From Telmatospirillum sp. (GTDB lineage: Bacteria; Pseudomonadota; Alphaproteobacteria; Rhodospirillales; Magnetospirillaceae): DNA of 64,000 nt. How positions within the stretch are numbered: position 1 is the stretch's first letter; each line of letters opens with the position of its first letter. A program made the translations under genes and the position numbers. The notes under the pieces are model-generated. The model was given only the letters and a program-made list of their open reading frames with translations, did not search any database and was not told the origin of the DNA. The stretch lies in NCBI GenBank assembly GCA_009712185.1, contig WASQ01000036.1, positions 16,390-80,389 on the forward strand, in the 5' to 3' direction. Below are positions 44,402 through 53,778 of the stretch, one piece after another.

Positions 44402-45094
44402 TCAGTCCCGGGGGCGCAGCCTGAACTGCACCAGCAACGGGATGTCCGGCCCTCTTTTCAGAACCTTTTCGGGAACCGGCCCCCATTTGCCGAAATCACG
44501 CGGACGCCATTCCGTGACCCTGCCGGGGACAAGGCCGGCCATGGTCTGGGCATTGAGATGGTCCGCAAAACTGTGGGCAACGGTCGGCATGCGGATAATG
44601 GAATCGCCGTCCCGGAAATGGGCCGCCACATTGCCCATCGACAGAAAGGGGTGAATTTCGACGACCATGACCGTTCCGTCCCCACGGACCAGGCGGCGCG
44701 CCTCACGCAACGGCGTGACCGGATCCGCGACATGTTCCAGCGTCAGGCAGAAAAGCACCAGATCGGCGCTGGCGTCCGGCAGAGGCAATGGCTCCGCCAT
44801 GTCCTGCCGGAACAGCTCAAACGCCGGACAGCGGGCCCTCGCGCGCTCCAGCATCCCGGACGACAGGTCGCACCCCACCAGCCGCCGCGCGCCCGCCTCG
44901 CGCAGGCGCTCCAGATTGCGGCCGGTGCCACAGCCGAATTCGACGACTGTCCCCCCGCGTGTGGCTGCGGCCAGTTCGCGGACGACACAGTCGGCGCCGA
45001 ACACCATGGGGTTGTCGTATGTGTCATAGAAATCCGACCAGCGGTCATATGCCTCGACCAGGGGGAGGTCGATATCGGTCTCTGCACGGGTCAT
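44402..45094 (-). CDS. Class I SAM-dependent methyltransferase (UbiE/BioC-like)
   Basis: A 230-residue enzyme. It begins with an AYDRWSDFYDTYDNPM helix typical of BioC/UbiE-like methyltransferases. Motif I is GGTVVEFGCGTGRNLERL near 48-65, followed by LVGCDLSSGMLERAR and motif IV LVLFCLTLEHVADPV. It is not in a ubiquinone or biotin operon, so the substrate is unknown. Its 3' end faces the AT-rich promoter region of the fucose-type genes; upstream it is divergent from the LpxA paralogue. Confidence 0.87.
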   Translation of the reverse strand: MTRAETDIDLPLVEAYDRWSDFYDTYDNPMVFGADCVVRELAAATRGGTVVEFGCGTGRNLERLREAGARRLVGCDLSSGMLERARARCPAFELFRQDMAEPLPLPDASADLVLFCLTLEHVADPVTPLREARRLVRGDGTVMVVEIHPFLSMGNVAAHFRDGDSIIRMPTVAHSFADHLNAQTMAGLVPGRVTEWRPRDFGKWGPVPEKVLKRGPDIPLLVQFRLRPRD

Positions 45095-45378
45095 CGGAAG
45101 CCTCGTTTGCTCTGCGGAAATAACGACATCGGCGGTCCGCGTACAGTGGAACGATCCGCCAGGAGATGTAAAGCCCGATGCCGCGGCCAGTATGCGGCCG
45201 AAGGGGGCATGGCGGTTGGGAGAAAAGAAGGATTTCAGTTTTTCAATTTTGTAAAAATTCTATTTGTTACAAATCGAAACAAGATATCGAAATATTTCAG
45301 AACAATATGTGACTGCTCATTTTCTCCATATCGATCGATAGTCTGTGATGAGTATTAAATCAAAATTGGAGGGTAAAG
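45095..45378. other. AT-rich divergent promoter region before the LpxA paralogue
   Basis: A 284-bp spacer. From 45235 to 45365 it is strongly AT-rich (for example TTTTTCAATTTTGTAAAAAT) and contains no gene. It probably drives the LpxA paralogue. Confidence 0.5.
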
Positions 45379-46221
45379 GTGGCGTCCCGTCTTGTTTCCT
45401 CATCGGCCGCTGTTCATCCAACCGCTATTGTCGAAAATGGCGCGGTGATCGGCGAAGGATGCCGTGTCGGCCCCTACTCCGTCATCGGCGACAAAGTGCG
45501 CCTGGGCGCAGGCAACCAGATCGCGTCCCATGTGGTGATCTCGGGCAGGACGGTTCTCGGGGACGGCAACAGGATTTTTCCCTTCGCCGTGATCGGCAGT
45601 CCGCCCCAGGATCTGAAATGGCAGGGGGAAGAGTCGCTTCTGATCATCGGCGATCGCAATATCATTCGTGAGTATGCGACCCTGCAACCCGGAACGGCGG
45701 CCGGCGCCGGACGTACCGTGGTGGGCAATGACACCCTGCTGATGGCGCACAGTCATGTCGCCCACGATTGCCGCGTCGGCAGCCATGTCCATCTCGTCAA
45801 TTCCGCGACCCTGGGAGGGCATGTGGACATCGACGACGGTGCAATTCTGAGCGGTCTTTGCGCAATTCACCAGTTCGTGCGGATCGGGCGTCTTGCCTTC
45901 GTCGCCGGGGGCGCCATGGTCGCCCAGGACGTGCCCCCGTTTTGCACGGTTCAGGGGGATCGGGCGCGGTTGGCGGGCCTCAATCTGGTCGGCTTGACGC
46001 GGGCCGGGATGCCGGCCGGCGATATCCGGTCGCTGAAGGCCGCCTACCGCATGCTGTTCCTGGCCGCCGGACCACTGCCGGAACGTCTTAAGTCCGTCCG
46101 CGACCATTTCCCGGACAATGGTGCGGTCGGCGAACTCGCCGCCTTTGTCGCCGCGTCGCATCGTGGTGTCGCTTTGCCCAGGCGGACGGGCGCCCGGGAC
46201 GCCGGGAGCGGGACGGAATAG
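45379..46221 (+). CDS. lpxA: LpxA-like acyl-ACP:UDP-GlcNAc acyltransferase (paralogue)
   Basis: A 280-residue left-handed beta-helix protein. Hexapeptide repeats (AVHPTAIVENGAVIGEGCRVG onward) lead to the catalytic region LLMAHSHVAHDCRVG with His126/His129 (E. coli His122/His125), then GGHVDIDDGAILSGLCAIHQFVRIG. The helical C-terminus (GLTRAGMPAGDIRSLKAAYRMLF) completes the LpxA pattern. LpxA makes the first lipid A intermediate, but genes lpxD, fabZ and lpxB, which normally flank it, are absent, so this is probably an additional copy with altered acyl or sugar preference. The GTG start has GGAGG six bases upstream. Confidence 0.85.
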   Translation: MASRLVSSSAAVHPTAIVENGAVIGEGCRVGPYSVIGDKVRLGAGNQIASHVVISGRTVLGDGNRIFPFAVIGSPPQDLKWQGEESLLIIGDRNIIREYATLQPGTAAGAGRTVVGNDTLLMAHSHVAHDCRVGSHVHLVNSATLGGHVDIDDGAILSGLCAIHQFVRIGRLAFVAGGAMVAQDVPPFCTVQGDRARLAGLNLVGLTRAGMPAGDIRSLKAAYRMLFLAAGPLPERLKSVRDHFPDNGAVGELAAFVAASHRGVALPRRTGARDAGSGTE

Positions 46222-46255
46222 GCCGAAGACCCGTCCCGTTCCCTTCCGTTCATCA

Positions 46256-46301
46256 GGATGCGATGGGACCCATCTGAAGGATGCGATGGGACCCATCTGA
46301 A
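46256..46301. repeat. Perfect 23-bp tandem duplication
   Basis: Units at 46256-46278 and 46279-46301 are identical. Each carries the palindrome ATGGGACCCAT. They lie 35 bases after the LpxA paralogue stop and may act as a 3'-end hairpin or protein-binding site. Confidence 0.75.
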
Positions 46302-46388
46302 ATTAAGATGTTTCAATTCCAATATTTCCCTTTATGAGATGAAAAGCCCGTTGTTCCGCCAACGTCCCGCCGCGACCAGGAGAGACCA

Positions 46389-47405
46389 ATGGAAAAGTTC
46401 AACTACAGTGCCTATTTCGGGCCGATCAGATCGCTTGCCGACGCGCTGCGTGAAGGCCCGTCGCGGTTCTGGGAGCCAGGTCAGGAGGAGTTGAGCAAGC
46501 CCCACGACTATGTCCTGTATCTCGGCTGCAATGTCCTGCGGACCCCGCATCTCGCTCAATCCATGGTCGCCATTCTTCAGGCGATGGGGGTCGATTTCCT
46601 GACCCTGGGCGGATCCGCCCATTGTTGCGGCGTGGTGCATCAGAGGGTCGGGGACGGCGATATCGGATTGAGGGTGGGGCAGACCACCCTCAACCGCTTC
46701 GCACGGGTCCGACCGAAGGCTGTGCTGACCTATTGCCCGACCTGCAACACGGTTTTCGACGACAAACTGGCGTCGGGCGATCTTGCGTCCGATGTCCCTT
46801 ACCGGCATGTCACCCAGTTTATTGCGGAAAACCTGGACAAGCTTGTCTTCACGACGTCGGTCCCGCGCCGCATCGGATTGCATATGCATGTCGGAACCGC
46901 GCGCGCCCGTCAGGACTCGGATCATGTGATGTCCATTCTTCGCAGGATTCCCGACCTCGACGTCGTCGAACTGCCGGCCGCAGAGGAGTGGAGCTATGCC
47001 TGTTCCGCAGCCATCGTGTCCGGGCCTGGCGGCAAGGGGCTTCACCAGAGGGTCGGGGAGATGTTCCGGGCAGCGGGGGAGCTTGGCTGTGACGGGATCG
47101 CAACCGTCTATCACTCGTGCTACCGTGACCTGATCCCCGCGGAACGCGCGTTCGGGCTGCCTTTGATGAATTACGCCGAAATTGTTGTCCAGGCTCTGGG
47201 GGCCGATCCCTTCCCGGCGCGCTACAAGGAACTGGCTCAATCCGCCGACCCCGACGCGGCCTATGAGGCGCTGGCGCCGCGGGCGCTCGATCGGGGCGTG
47301 GATCCCGACGGATTGCGCAACACGGTCGATCTGCATTTTCGCCCGGGCGCGGCGCCGCTGGATCTGAGCCGCTACATGGAGGAAGCGACGGACGACCGGT
47401 CATAG
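46389..47405 (+). CDS. HdrB-like protein with CCG cysteine-rich domain
   Basis: A 338-residue cytoplasmic protein. The first half carries YLGCN, HCCG and YCPTCNTVF, the CX(n)CCX(n)CXXC pattern that binds the noncubane 4Fe-4S cluster in heterodisulfide reductase subunit B. The second repeat is eroded (YACSAA, HSCYRD), with fewer cysteines. No HdrA, HdrC, LbpA or electron-transfer flavoprotein gene is nearby, so its partner is unknown. AGGAG at six bases precedes the ATG. Homologues occur in thiol-redox and sulfur-oxidising complexes, but no function can be assigned here. Confidence 0.75.
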   Translation: MEKFNYSAYFGPIRSLADALREGPSRFWEPGQEELSKPHDYVLYLGCNVLRTPHLAQSMVAILQAMGVDFLTLGGSAHCCGVVHQRVGDGDIGLRVGQTTLNRFARVRPKAVLTYCPTCNTVFDDKLASGDLASDVPYRHVTQFIAENLDKLVFTTSVPRRIGLHMHVGTARARQDSDHVMSILRRIPDLDVVELPAAEEWSYACSAAIVSGPGGKGLHQRVGEMFRAAGELGCDGIATVYHSCYRDLIPAERAFGLPLMNYAEIVVQALGADPFPARYKELAQSADPDAAYEALAPRALDRGVDPDGLRNTVDLHFRPGAAPLDLSRYMEEATDDRS

Positions 47406-47466
47406 TCCGGTCTGGATGGGGCCGGTGCGCGCAAAGGGTGATGGACGCCCATGCTTTGTCGCTGGT

Positions 47467-50400
47467 TTACGATGGAAACAGGGTGAGTTGCCGGGGCGGG
47501 CGTTTCCGGTCCCCGGCCACGGTCCGGCGGATCAGGGCCGGAGGCAGGCTGTCCAGAAACGGCGACGGAGCCATTGGGCGGACCTGCCCGAAGCGGACGC
47601 GTTCACGGGCGCGCGTCAGGATCAGCCGGTCCATGGCCCGGGTCATGGCGACATAGAACAGGCGCCGTTCCTCCTCCAGCGCGGCGGTTGTCCGCCCCTC
47701 CTCCGGCCGGTCATCGGGAAAGGAGAAGGGCGTCACGCCGTCGTCAAGGCCGGCCACCAGCACCACGGGAAACTCCAGCCCTTTGGCCGCATGCATGGTG
47801 AGAAGCGAAACCCGGTCGGCGCGGCGGTCATGAAAATCCGTCTCGGTGGCGAGGGCGACTTTCTCACGAAGACGGGCCTCCGCGCAGGCAGGCGGATCGG
47901 CCTCCGGCGCGTCCGTCTCCTGCGCCTGTGCGAGAACGCGGAGCCATTGAAGGGATTCGGCCAGAACCGCGGGGTCCGCCCCCTCCTCCGCCGCGACGCG
48001 CCGCCCGGCCTCCGTCAGGCGCGACAGGAGCGGTCCGGGATCGGTGTCCGCCAACGCAGCAAGAAGAGCAACCACCCCCGGATGGGTGGATAGCGGCGCC
48101 GGCCGGCTTTTTTTGACGGGGAGTCCGGCCCGGTCCAGTGCCTCGCGCAGCGCCGCCGCCTGCGCGTCGGTGCGGTAGAGCACGGCGAAGTCCGCAAACC
48201 CGAGAGGGCGTCCGGCCGCCGCCTGCGTGGTGGCGGACAGAAGGTCGTGGCCTCCCATCAGCTCTGCGATGGCCGTGGCGACGAAGTCCGCCTCCGTCCG
48301 TTCGTCGGCGGCCAGATGGAGTGAGATCGGGGCGCCGGGGGATCGCGTCACCGATTCTTCGCCGTCCCGGCCCATGAGGGCCTGGGACGCGATGACGATG
48401 GAGCCGCTCGACCGGTAATTACGCGTCAGACGGACGGTCCGGGACTCCGGGTAGTCGGCACGGAAGCGATCGAAACAGGTTTCGTCGGCGCCGCGGAACC
48501 CGTAGATGGCCTGATCGGGATCGCCCACCACGCAAAGATTGCCCCCAGGTCCGGAGAGCAGACGCAGAAGCCTGTACTGGCCTGCATCGATGTCCTGGAA
48601 TTCGTCGGCCAGGATATGGCTGTATTTGCGCTGCCAGCGGTCCCTGACGGATGTGTCGGAGGACAGCAGCGCCACCGGCAGCGCGATCAGGTCGTCAAAA
48701 TCGATCCAGGAGTGCTGATGCCCCAGCCGGGCCAGGGTGTCGGCCGCCCGAAGCACCTCATCCCCGGCGTCGGCGCCGGTTGCCGGCGTTCCAGCCCGTT
48801 TCAGGCGTGACACCGCGGACACCAGACGGGCCGCCCGGTTGTCGCTGATGTCGAGCGCTTCGGCCAACGCCCCGGTCCGGCGGATTTCGTCGGCGATGGA
48901 GAAATCGTCGGGCAGGCCAAGGGCGCCTCTTTCCGCCTTGACGATGGAAAGCCCCAGGGAATGAAAGCTTTCCACCGCCGGATGGCGTCCGGGAAGCAGC
49001 AGGGACAGCCGTTCGCGGAGCTCAATGGTGGCTCGCCTTGTGAAGGTGACCGCCAGGCAGGCGTCGGCGGGAACGGCCCTGTCCTTGACCAGATGGGCGA
49101 TGCGATGGGTCAGCATGCGCGTTTTTCCCGATCCCGGCCCGGCGATCACGGCGAGCGCGCCGTCGATGAGCGACGCGGCATCCGCCTGATCGGGATCCAG
49201 ATCAGCCAGAACGCCTTTCCGCCCGGACTTTGCGGCAGGGTGCGGCGCGGCCCCGGTTTGCCTGGGGGCGTCGCCGCGGGAACGGGCGGCCTTGGCGTCG
49301 GTCCGGTCCGGCCGGACCTTCGTCCGGCGGGGGGCGTCGAACAACAGGCCGCCCCGCGTCTTTCTTTCCAGTTCGCCGTCGGCGAAGAGCCGGATGACGC
49401 CATACTCGCCGTCATAGCCGGCATCCCGGATGACCGATCCGGCCCGCAACCGGGTGATGGCCTCGGCCAGCAACGGATCGGTGGCGGCAATCTCCTCGAC
49501 CGGCATGACGGTCAGCAACGGCAGTTCCGGCCCCAGGGCGGCGGCCACCCGGTCATAGGACCGTATCACCGTCTGCGACCCTGCTCCGCTGCCCAGGATT
49601 TCCGACAGGATTTCGGGCAGCGGGACCAGACTTTCCACGATTCCGGCATTGGCGGGCGGACGGGCGATCTCGCGGTCGGCCAGGACCTCGACCCGGTGGG
49701 CGACGCCAATGGTCAGGGGCTTCCCGCATTTCGGGCAGATGCCGCCCAGGTCCAGGGTTTCCCGTGGCGACAGACGGACGCCGCAGGCCCGGTGTCCGTC
49801 CATATGATATTTTCCCTCCTCGGGAAAGAACTCGACCGTGCCCCGGTAACCAGCGCCCGTTTCCAGGGCGTTCCGGACGTCCATAAATCCGTCGGCGCGG
49901 GAAAAAGCGGTCGCCTCGCGGGCCAGTTTCGAGGGGGAATGGGCATCGGAATTGGAGATCAGGCGGTAGCGGTCGAGCGAGGACACCCGCCAGTTCATTT
50001 CGGGATCCGACGACAGCCCGGTCTCCACCGCGAAGATATGCTCCGAAAGGTCGCCATAGCAGTCGGCGATCGATTCGAAACCCGATTGGGATCCCAGCGC
50101 GGCGAACCAGGGGGTCCAGATATGCGCCGGCACCAGGAACGATCCGGCGCCGCTTTCGAGAGTGGTTTCGAGGAGATCGCGGGAATCGAGCCCCAGGATC
50201 GGCCGTCCGTCCGAGGCGATATTGCCGATCGCCGCCAGCCGGCCTGCCAGCCGGTCCGCTGCGTCCAATCCGGGAAGGCAGATCAGGTGGTGGACCTTGC
50301 GGGTCTTGTCGCCCTTTTTGTAGATCGTCGAGATCTCGGTGGTCAGCATGAAGCGGACCGGTTGTCGGCAGGACGCCGGCAGGGTCGCCAGGACCGCCGC

Positions 50401-50613
50401 CTCGATATCCGGGCGGAGTCGAAACAGGCCGTTTCCCTCGTCAACAAGCTTTTCCCCGATTTCTGCCCGCCAGCCGGGATGGACGCAGTCGCCGGTTCCG
50501 ACAAGTCCGATCCCCTTGCGGGATGCCCACCACGCCAGATGCTCGAGATCGAGGTCCCGGCTGGTGGCGCGGGAGTAGTGCGAGTGCACATGCAGATCGG
50601 CATAAACAGTCAT
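47467..50613 (-). CDS. Fusion of endonuclease Q-like PHP nuclease and UvrD-type helicase
   Basis: A 1048-residue fusion. Residues 1 to about 410 are a PHP phosphoesterase of the EndoQ group: YADLHVHSHYSRATSRDLDLEHLAWWA, LTTEIS, VHHLICLPG, LVPAHIWTPWF and SNSDAHSP supply the metal site. A zinc knuckle (CGVRL...CPKCGKPL, near 300-325) follows. EndoQ nicks DNA 5' of deaminated bases. After a basic Ala/Pro-rich linker (about 430-475) comes an SF1A helicase: Walker A AGPGSGKTRM (Lys497), motif II HILADEFQDID, motif III VGDPDQAIYGFRGA, motif V-VI LLTMHAAKGLEFPVV and VAMTRAMDRLIL. The start follows a GCGAGA site; 23 upstream codons are ignored. Confidence 0.88.
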   Translation of the reverse strand: MTVYADLHVHSHYSRATSRDLDLEHLAWWASRKGIGLVGTGDCVHPGWRAEIGEKLVDEGNGLFRLRPDIEAAVLATLPASCRQPVRFMLTTEISTIYKKGDKTRKVHHLICLPGLDAADRLAGRLAAIGNIASDGRPILGLDSRDLLETTLESGAGSFLVPAHIWTPWFAALGSQSGFESIADCYGDLSEHIFAVETGLSSDPEMNWRVSSLDRYRLISNSDAHSPSKLAREATAFSRADGFMDVRNALETGAGYRGTVEFFPEEGKYHMDGHRACGVRLSPRETLDLGGICPKCGKPLTIGVAHRVEVLADREIARPPANAGIVESLVPLPEILSEILGSGAGSQTVIRSYDRVAAALGPELPLLTVMPVEEIAATDPLLAEAITRLRAGSVIRDAGYDGEYGVIRLFADGELERKTRGGLLFDAPRRTKVRPDRTDAKAARSRGDAPRQTGAAPHPAAKSGRKGVLADLDPDQADAASLIDGALAVIAGPGSGKTRMLTHRIAHLVKDRAVPADACLAVTFTRRATIELRERLSLLLPGRHPAVESFHSLGLSIVKAERGALGLPDDFSIADEIRRTGALAEALDISDNRAARLVSAVSRLKRAGTPATGADAGDEVLRAADTLARLGHQHSWIDFDDLIALPVALLSSDTSVRDRWQRKYSHILADEFQDIDAGQYRLLRLLSGPGGNLCVVGDPDQAIYGFRGADETCFDRFRADYPESRTVRLTRNYRSSGSIVIASQALMGRDGEESVTRSPGAPISLHLAADERTEADFVATAIAELMGGHDLLSATTQAAAGRPLGFADFAVLYRTDAQAAALREALDRAGLPVKKSRPAPLSTHPGVVALLAALADTDPGPLLSRLTEAGRRVAAEEGADPAVLAESLQWLRVLAQAQETDAPEADPPACAEARLREKVALATETDFHDRRADRVSLLTMHAAKGLEFPVVLVAGLDDGVTPFSFPDDRPEEGRTTAALEEERRLFYVAMTRAMDRLILTRARERVRFGQVRPMAPSPFLDSLPPALIRRTVAGDRKRPPRQLTLFPS

Positions 50614-50826
50614 TGATCTCGCTTTCCCGGAACAAAATGAGATTCCGAAGGTGAAAGATAATGTTAAACGGAGTTCAATCAATGCCTTCCATTCGTGCCA
50701 TCATTTTGCCGCGAAACGGGAGCAGATAATTGAAAACCGTTCATCGGCTTTTTCTCCGGGGGCCTGTTTCCCTGGCGGAGATGCCGGATGAATCGCCCGC
50801 CGATGAAACTTTTTGATGAGGATGCG

Positions 50827-51063
50827 ATGTCTCTCAATCGACTTTCCCTTCCCCTGGCCGTGGCCGGCGTTTTTCTGCTCGTCGGGTGCAGTTCTGCGCC
50901 GAAGCCCGTCGATATGTCGAAGACCTATATCATCAGCGACGACGAAGGCCATCCCGCCGGAAAAGTTATCTTCAATCCGATGGGCACCGGAAAAGTCTAC
51001 GACTACAGCGGTGCCCTGATCGGCAATATCGTGCCGCCGGCTGACGCCGCCCCGCCCCGCTGA
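50827..51063 (+). CDS. Small lipoprotein of unknown function
   Basis: A 78-residue protein: a signal with lipobox FLLVGC (Cys near 22), then about 55 residues (PVDMSKTYIISDDEGHPAGK, IFNPMGTGKVYDYSGALIGN). The mature part resembles a short WD-like or DUF fold with glycine turns but is not recognised. The GAGG at five bases favours this ATG over one 13 codons earlier. It is divergent from the EndoQ-helicase gene, sharing a 213-bp promoter region with AT-rich segments (about 50630-50690). Confidence 0.7.
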   Translation: MSLNRLSLPLAVAGVFLLVGCSSAPKPVDMSKTYIISDDEGHPAGKVIFNPMGTGKVYDYSGALIGNIVPPADAAPPR

Positions 51064-51210
51064 GGGCCTGCTGGTCCCTGAGCTGACCGACAGCTCCCGA
51101 GCCCGGGCGGCATTGGTCCCGCCTGGGCGGAAGCGCGTCACGAAACCGGGAGACCTGGGGCGACGATGTCGCGACAGGCCCTGACCGTCTTTGGGCGGCC
51201 CTTTGGGGCG

Positions 51211-51270
51211 TCGCTCCCCGTGTCGTCGCTCCCCGTGTCGTCGCTCCCCGTGTCGTCGCTCCCCGTGTCG
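51211..51270. repeat. Four perfect 15-bp tandem repeats
   Basis: TCGCTCCCCGTGTCG is repeated four times without change from 51211 to 51270. The repeat lies 45 bases past the dsdC-like stop. An array of this kind is prone to slippage and may vary in copy number between strains. Confidence 0.9.
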
Positions 51271-51315
51271 CAGAACCGGGGCAGCTTTCGTGAAGGCGCA
51301 GCCGGGTCTTGCGTC

Positions 51316-52296
51316 TCAGGCCGCGTCCCATCGGCGTTCGCGAAGCCATGAAATGACGGCCGTGGTTCGCCGGGGAAGGTCCGGCGCCGGGGGATGCACC
51401 AGATAATAGCTGTAGGGGCAGATCTGGTCGAAACCTCCGAACGGGGCGATCAGTTCTCCCCGCTCGATACGTTTCTCGACCAGCCTGAGCCGCCCCATCG
51501 CGATTCCGAGATCGTTGATGGCCGCGATGACAGAGAGATCCGACCGGTCGAAGGTGAAGCCGCGATCGGGTAAAGGAACTCCCGGCAGCGCCCGGGCCGC
51601 CCACAGAGACCATTCGGCGTCGTGCGCCGCGTGATTCCAGGCCAGGGAATCGTGCAGCAGAAGACAATGAACAATGTTTTCCGGGTGCCCGGACAGGTCG
51701 AAACGGTTCGCGTAAGCGGGGCTGCACACCGGGGCCATATGTTCCGTCATCAGGCAATGGCTGGTCAGGCCGGGAAATTCCCCGTTGGCGTAATCGATCA
51801 GCAGGTCGATGTTCTGGGTGCGAAAGTCGATATGGTCGTTCCCGGTCCTGAGGTCCAGGGATATGCCGGGAAATCTGGCGGCGAAATCGGCCAGTTGCGG
51901 CACCAGCCAGCATTGCGCCACCGAGGGACGCGCGTAGATCGTCACGCGCCCCTCCACCTTTTCCTCGGCCACCGGTTCCAGCGCTTCGACAAGCTCGCCC
52001 ATGGCACGTTGCAGGACCCGGAAAATCCGCTCTCCGTCCAAAGTGAGGGCAATCTTGCGGGTCAGCCGTTCGAACAGCCGGAGGCCAAGGGCGTCCTCAA
52101 GATGCCGGATCCGGTGACTGACCGCGCTGGCGGTCAGGCACAGCTCCTCTGCGGCGCCCTGGAAACTCATTTTGCGGGCGACGGCCAGAAAGGTGTGCAG
52201 GTTGGCGAATTGCGTGCTGTCAAGCCGCTGGCCGATGCGGGGTGGAAGGTTGTAGAGGCCGGCTTTTCCCGGCCCCGTTTCGCCTGATCCGGCCAC
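51316..52296 (-). CDS. dsdC: LysR-family regulator of D-serine genes
   Basis: A 326-residue LysR regulator: N-terminal winged helix (FANLHTFLAVARKMSFQGAA, then LCLTASAVSHRIRHLEDALG) and a type 2 periplasmic-fold effector domain. The frame opens 16 codons upstream, but GGGGGAGGG five bases before the GTG gives a clear start. It is the last gene of the dsdX-dsdA-dsdC run. DsdC activates dsdXA in response to D-serine in E. coli; the name is by position and family. Unlike E. coli, where dsdC is divergent, here it is downstream and possibly in the operon, which would give positive feedback. Confidence 0.85.
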   Translation of the reverse strand: MAGSGETGPGKAGLYNLPPRIGQRLDSTQFANLHTFLAVARKMSFQGAAEELCLTASAVSHRIRHLEDALGLRLFERLTRKIALTLDGERIFRVLQRAMGELVEALEPVAEEKVEGRVTIYARPSVAQCWLVPQLADFAARFPGISLDLRTGNDHIDFRTQNIDLLIDYANGEFPGLTSHCLMTEHMAPVCSPAYANRFDLSGHPENIVHCLLLHDSLAWNHAAHDAEWSLWAARALPGVPLPDRGFTFDRSDLSVIAAINDLGIAMGRLRLVEKRIERGELIAPFGGFDQICPYSYYLVHPPAPDLPRRTTAVISWLRERRWDAA

Positions 52297-52324
52297 AGTG
52301 TCCCTCCCCCCTTGCCAAGATCCC

Positions 52325-52355
52325 CCTCCCCCGGCACCCGACATGCCGGGGGAGG
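52325..52355 (-). promoter_or_regulatory. Perfect 12-bp stem-loop between dsdA and dsdC
   Basis: CCTCCCCCGGCA (52325-52336) and TGCCGGGGGAGG (52344-52355) form a perfect stem with a 7-base loop, starting 29 bases past the dsdA stop (52385). There is no T-tract. It may reduce read-through or set the dsdA:dsdC transcript ratio. Confidence 0.65.
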
Positions 52356-52384
52356 AAGCCGATCCGGACCAGCCCGGTCCGGGA

Positions 52385-53737
52385 TCATCCGTTCAGCGCT
52401 GTCCGCCCTTCAGACAGATAATGATCCATCTCGCCCGGCGGGACCATGCTGCCGCCGGTCGCCCAGACCAGATGGGTGGCCTGTGCCAGGATGTCCGGGG
52501 TCAACCGGTGCCGCTGACGACAGGGCGTCCCGTCGGACGACAGGACCCGGGCGATGCCGGGGACACCGGCGAGCGCGCTGGGTTCAAGCCGCAGACCCTC
52601 CTCTCTCTCCATCAGCGCCAGCAGCGCGAACAACTCCTTGTCGGCAACGGTGTAATAGCCATCCACCAGCCTCTGCATCGCCTTGCCCACGAAACCGGAC
52701 GGCCGCCCCACCGCCAAACCGTCGGCGACGGTGACATTGTCGATGCCGAAATCCTGGACGCAGGCCCCATCATGGAGCCCGGTGTAGACGCCGAGCATCA
52801 TGCAAGGGGAATGGGTCGGCTCGGCGAACAGGCAGTGGACATCGTCTCCGAAGGCCAGTTTCAGCCCGAAAGCGACGCCACCGGGACCCCCGCCGACGCC
52901 GCAGGGCAGATAAACGAACAGGGGGTGGTCGTGATCCACGGCGATGGCGGATTGCGCCAACTGTCGCTTCAGACGCTCCGCGGCCACGGCATAGCCGAGG
53001 AACAGGCTGGTGGAGTTCTCGTCGTCGACAAAGTGGCAGGACGGGTCGTCCGCCGCCTGGCGGCGTCCTTCCGCCACCGCGGCACTGTAGTCGGAGGCAT
53101 ATTCGACCACCCTGACGCCATGGGACCGCAGCTTCTGCTTCTTCCAGTCCCGGGCGTCGGCCGACATATGGACGACGACCTGGAATCCCAGGATGGCCCC
53201 CATCAGGCCGATCGACAGGCCGAGATTGCCTGTGGATCCGACCGCAATCCGGTAGTTGTGGAAGAAATCCCGGAATTTCCGGCTGTTCAACACCGAATAG
53301 TTATCCGTCCATGTCAGCAACCCGGCCTTGATCGCAAGGTCCTCGGCATGTTTCAGGACTTCGTAAATGCCGCCCCTGGCCTTGATCGAGCCGGAGATCG
53401 GCAGATGGCTGTCCAGTTTCAGCCACATCCGTCCGGGCAGTGGCGACCCGATCCGGGCCGCATAGGCGGCCTGCAGCCGGGGGACGGCCTGGATAGGGGA
53501 TTCAATCAGACCGGCGGCGGGCCGTGTTTCCGGAAAAGCGCTGGCGATGAAAGGGGCAAAGCGGGCCAGCCGGGCGCCGGCGTCGGCGACATCGTCCGCC
53601 GTCAGGCCGACATCGGCCAGCGCCGTCGCCGTCGGGACCGTTGCCGGATTGAACCAGGAGACTTCGTTCAGCGCCACCATGTCCTCTAGCAACGGATGGG
53701 AAGCGAACCATTGTTCGCGGGTTTTTCCACAAATCAT
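52385..53737 (-). CDS. dsdA: D-serine dehydratase
   Basis: A 450-residue PLP fold-type II enzyme converting D-serine to pyruvate and ammonia. The PLP lysine lies in [12 protein letters not shown] (Lys about 119, E. coli Lys118). The phosphate-binding loop [12 protein letters not shown] and the Gly-rich [15 protein letters not shown] follow. Family length is about 440. The gene follows dsdX by 41 bases. D-serine use and detoxification is the obvious role of the operon. Confidence 0.95.
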   Translation of the reverse strand: MICGKTREQWFASHPLLEDMVALNEVSWFNPATVPTATALADVGLTADDVADAGARLARFAPFIASAFPETRPAAGLIESPIQAVPRLQAAYAARIGSPLPGRMWLKLDSHLPISGSIKARGGIYEVLKHAEDLAIKAGLLTWTDNYSVLNSRKFRDFFHNYRIAVGSTGNLGLSIGLMGAILGFQVVVHMSADARDWKKQKLRSHGVRVVEYASDYSAAVAEGRRQAADDPSCHFVDDENSTSLFLGYAVAAERLKRQLAQSAIAVDHDHPLFVYLPCGVGGGPGGVAFGLKLAFGDDVHCLFAEPTHSPCMMLGVYTGLHDGACVQDFGIDNVTVADGLAVGRPSGFVGKAMQRLVDGYYTVADKELFALLALMEREEGLRLEPSALAGVPGIARVLSSDGTPCRQRHRLTPDILAQATHLVWATGGSMVPPGEMDHYLSEGRTALNG

Positions 53738-53778
53738 GACGTCTTACCTTGTTTGACCGGAAAGGGGCTGATGGCTGT

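Noticed and set aside
49146..50616. Long plus-strand frame opposite the EndoQ-helicase gene
   Set aside because: Antisense shadow; the minus-strand frame has all helicase and PHP motifs.
51166..51351. Open frame through the 15-bp repeats (SLPVS repeats)
   Set aside because: A 15-bp repeat is automatically open in a frame without stops; no ribosome site and it overlaps the dsdC-like 3' end.
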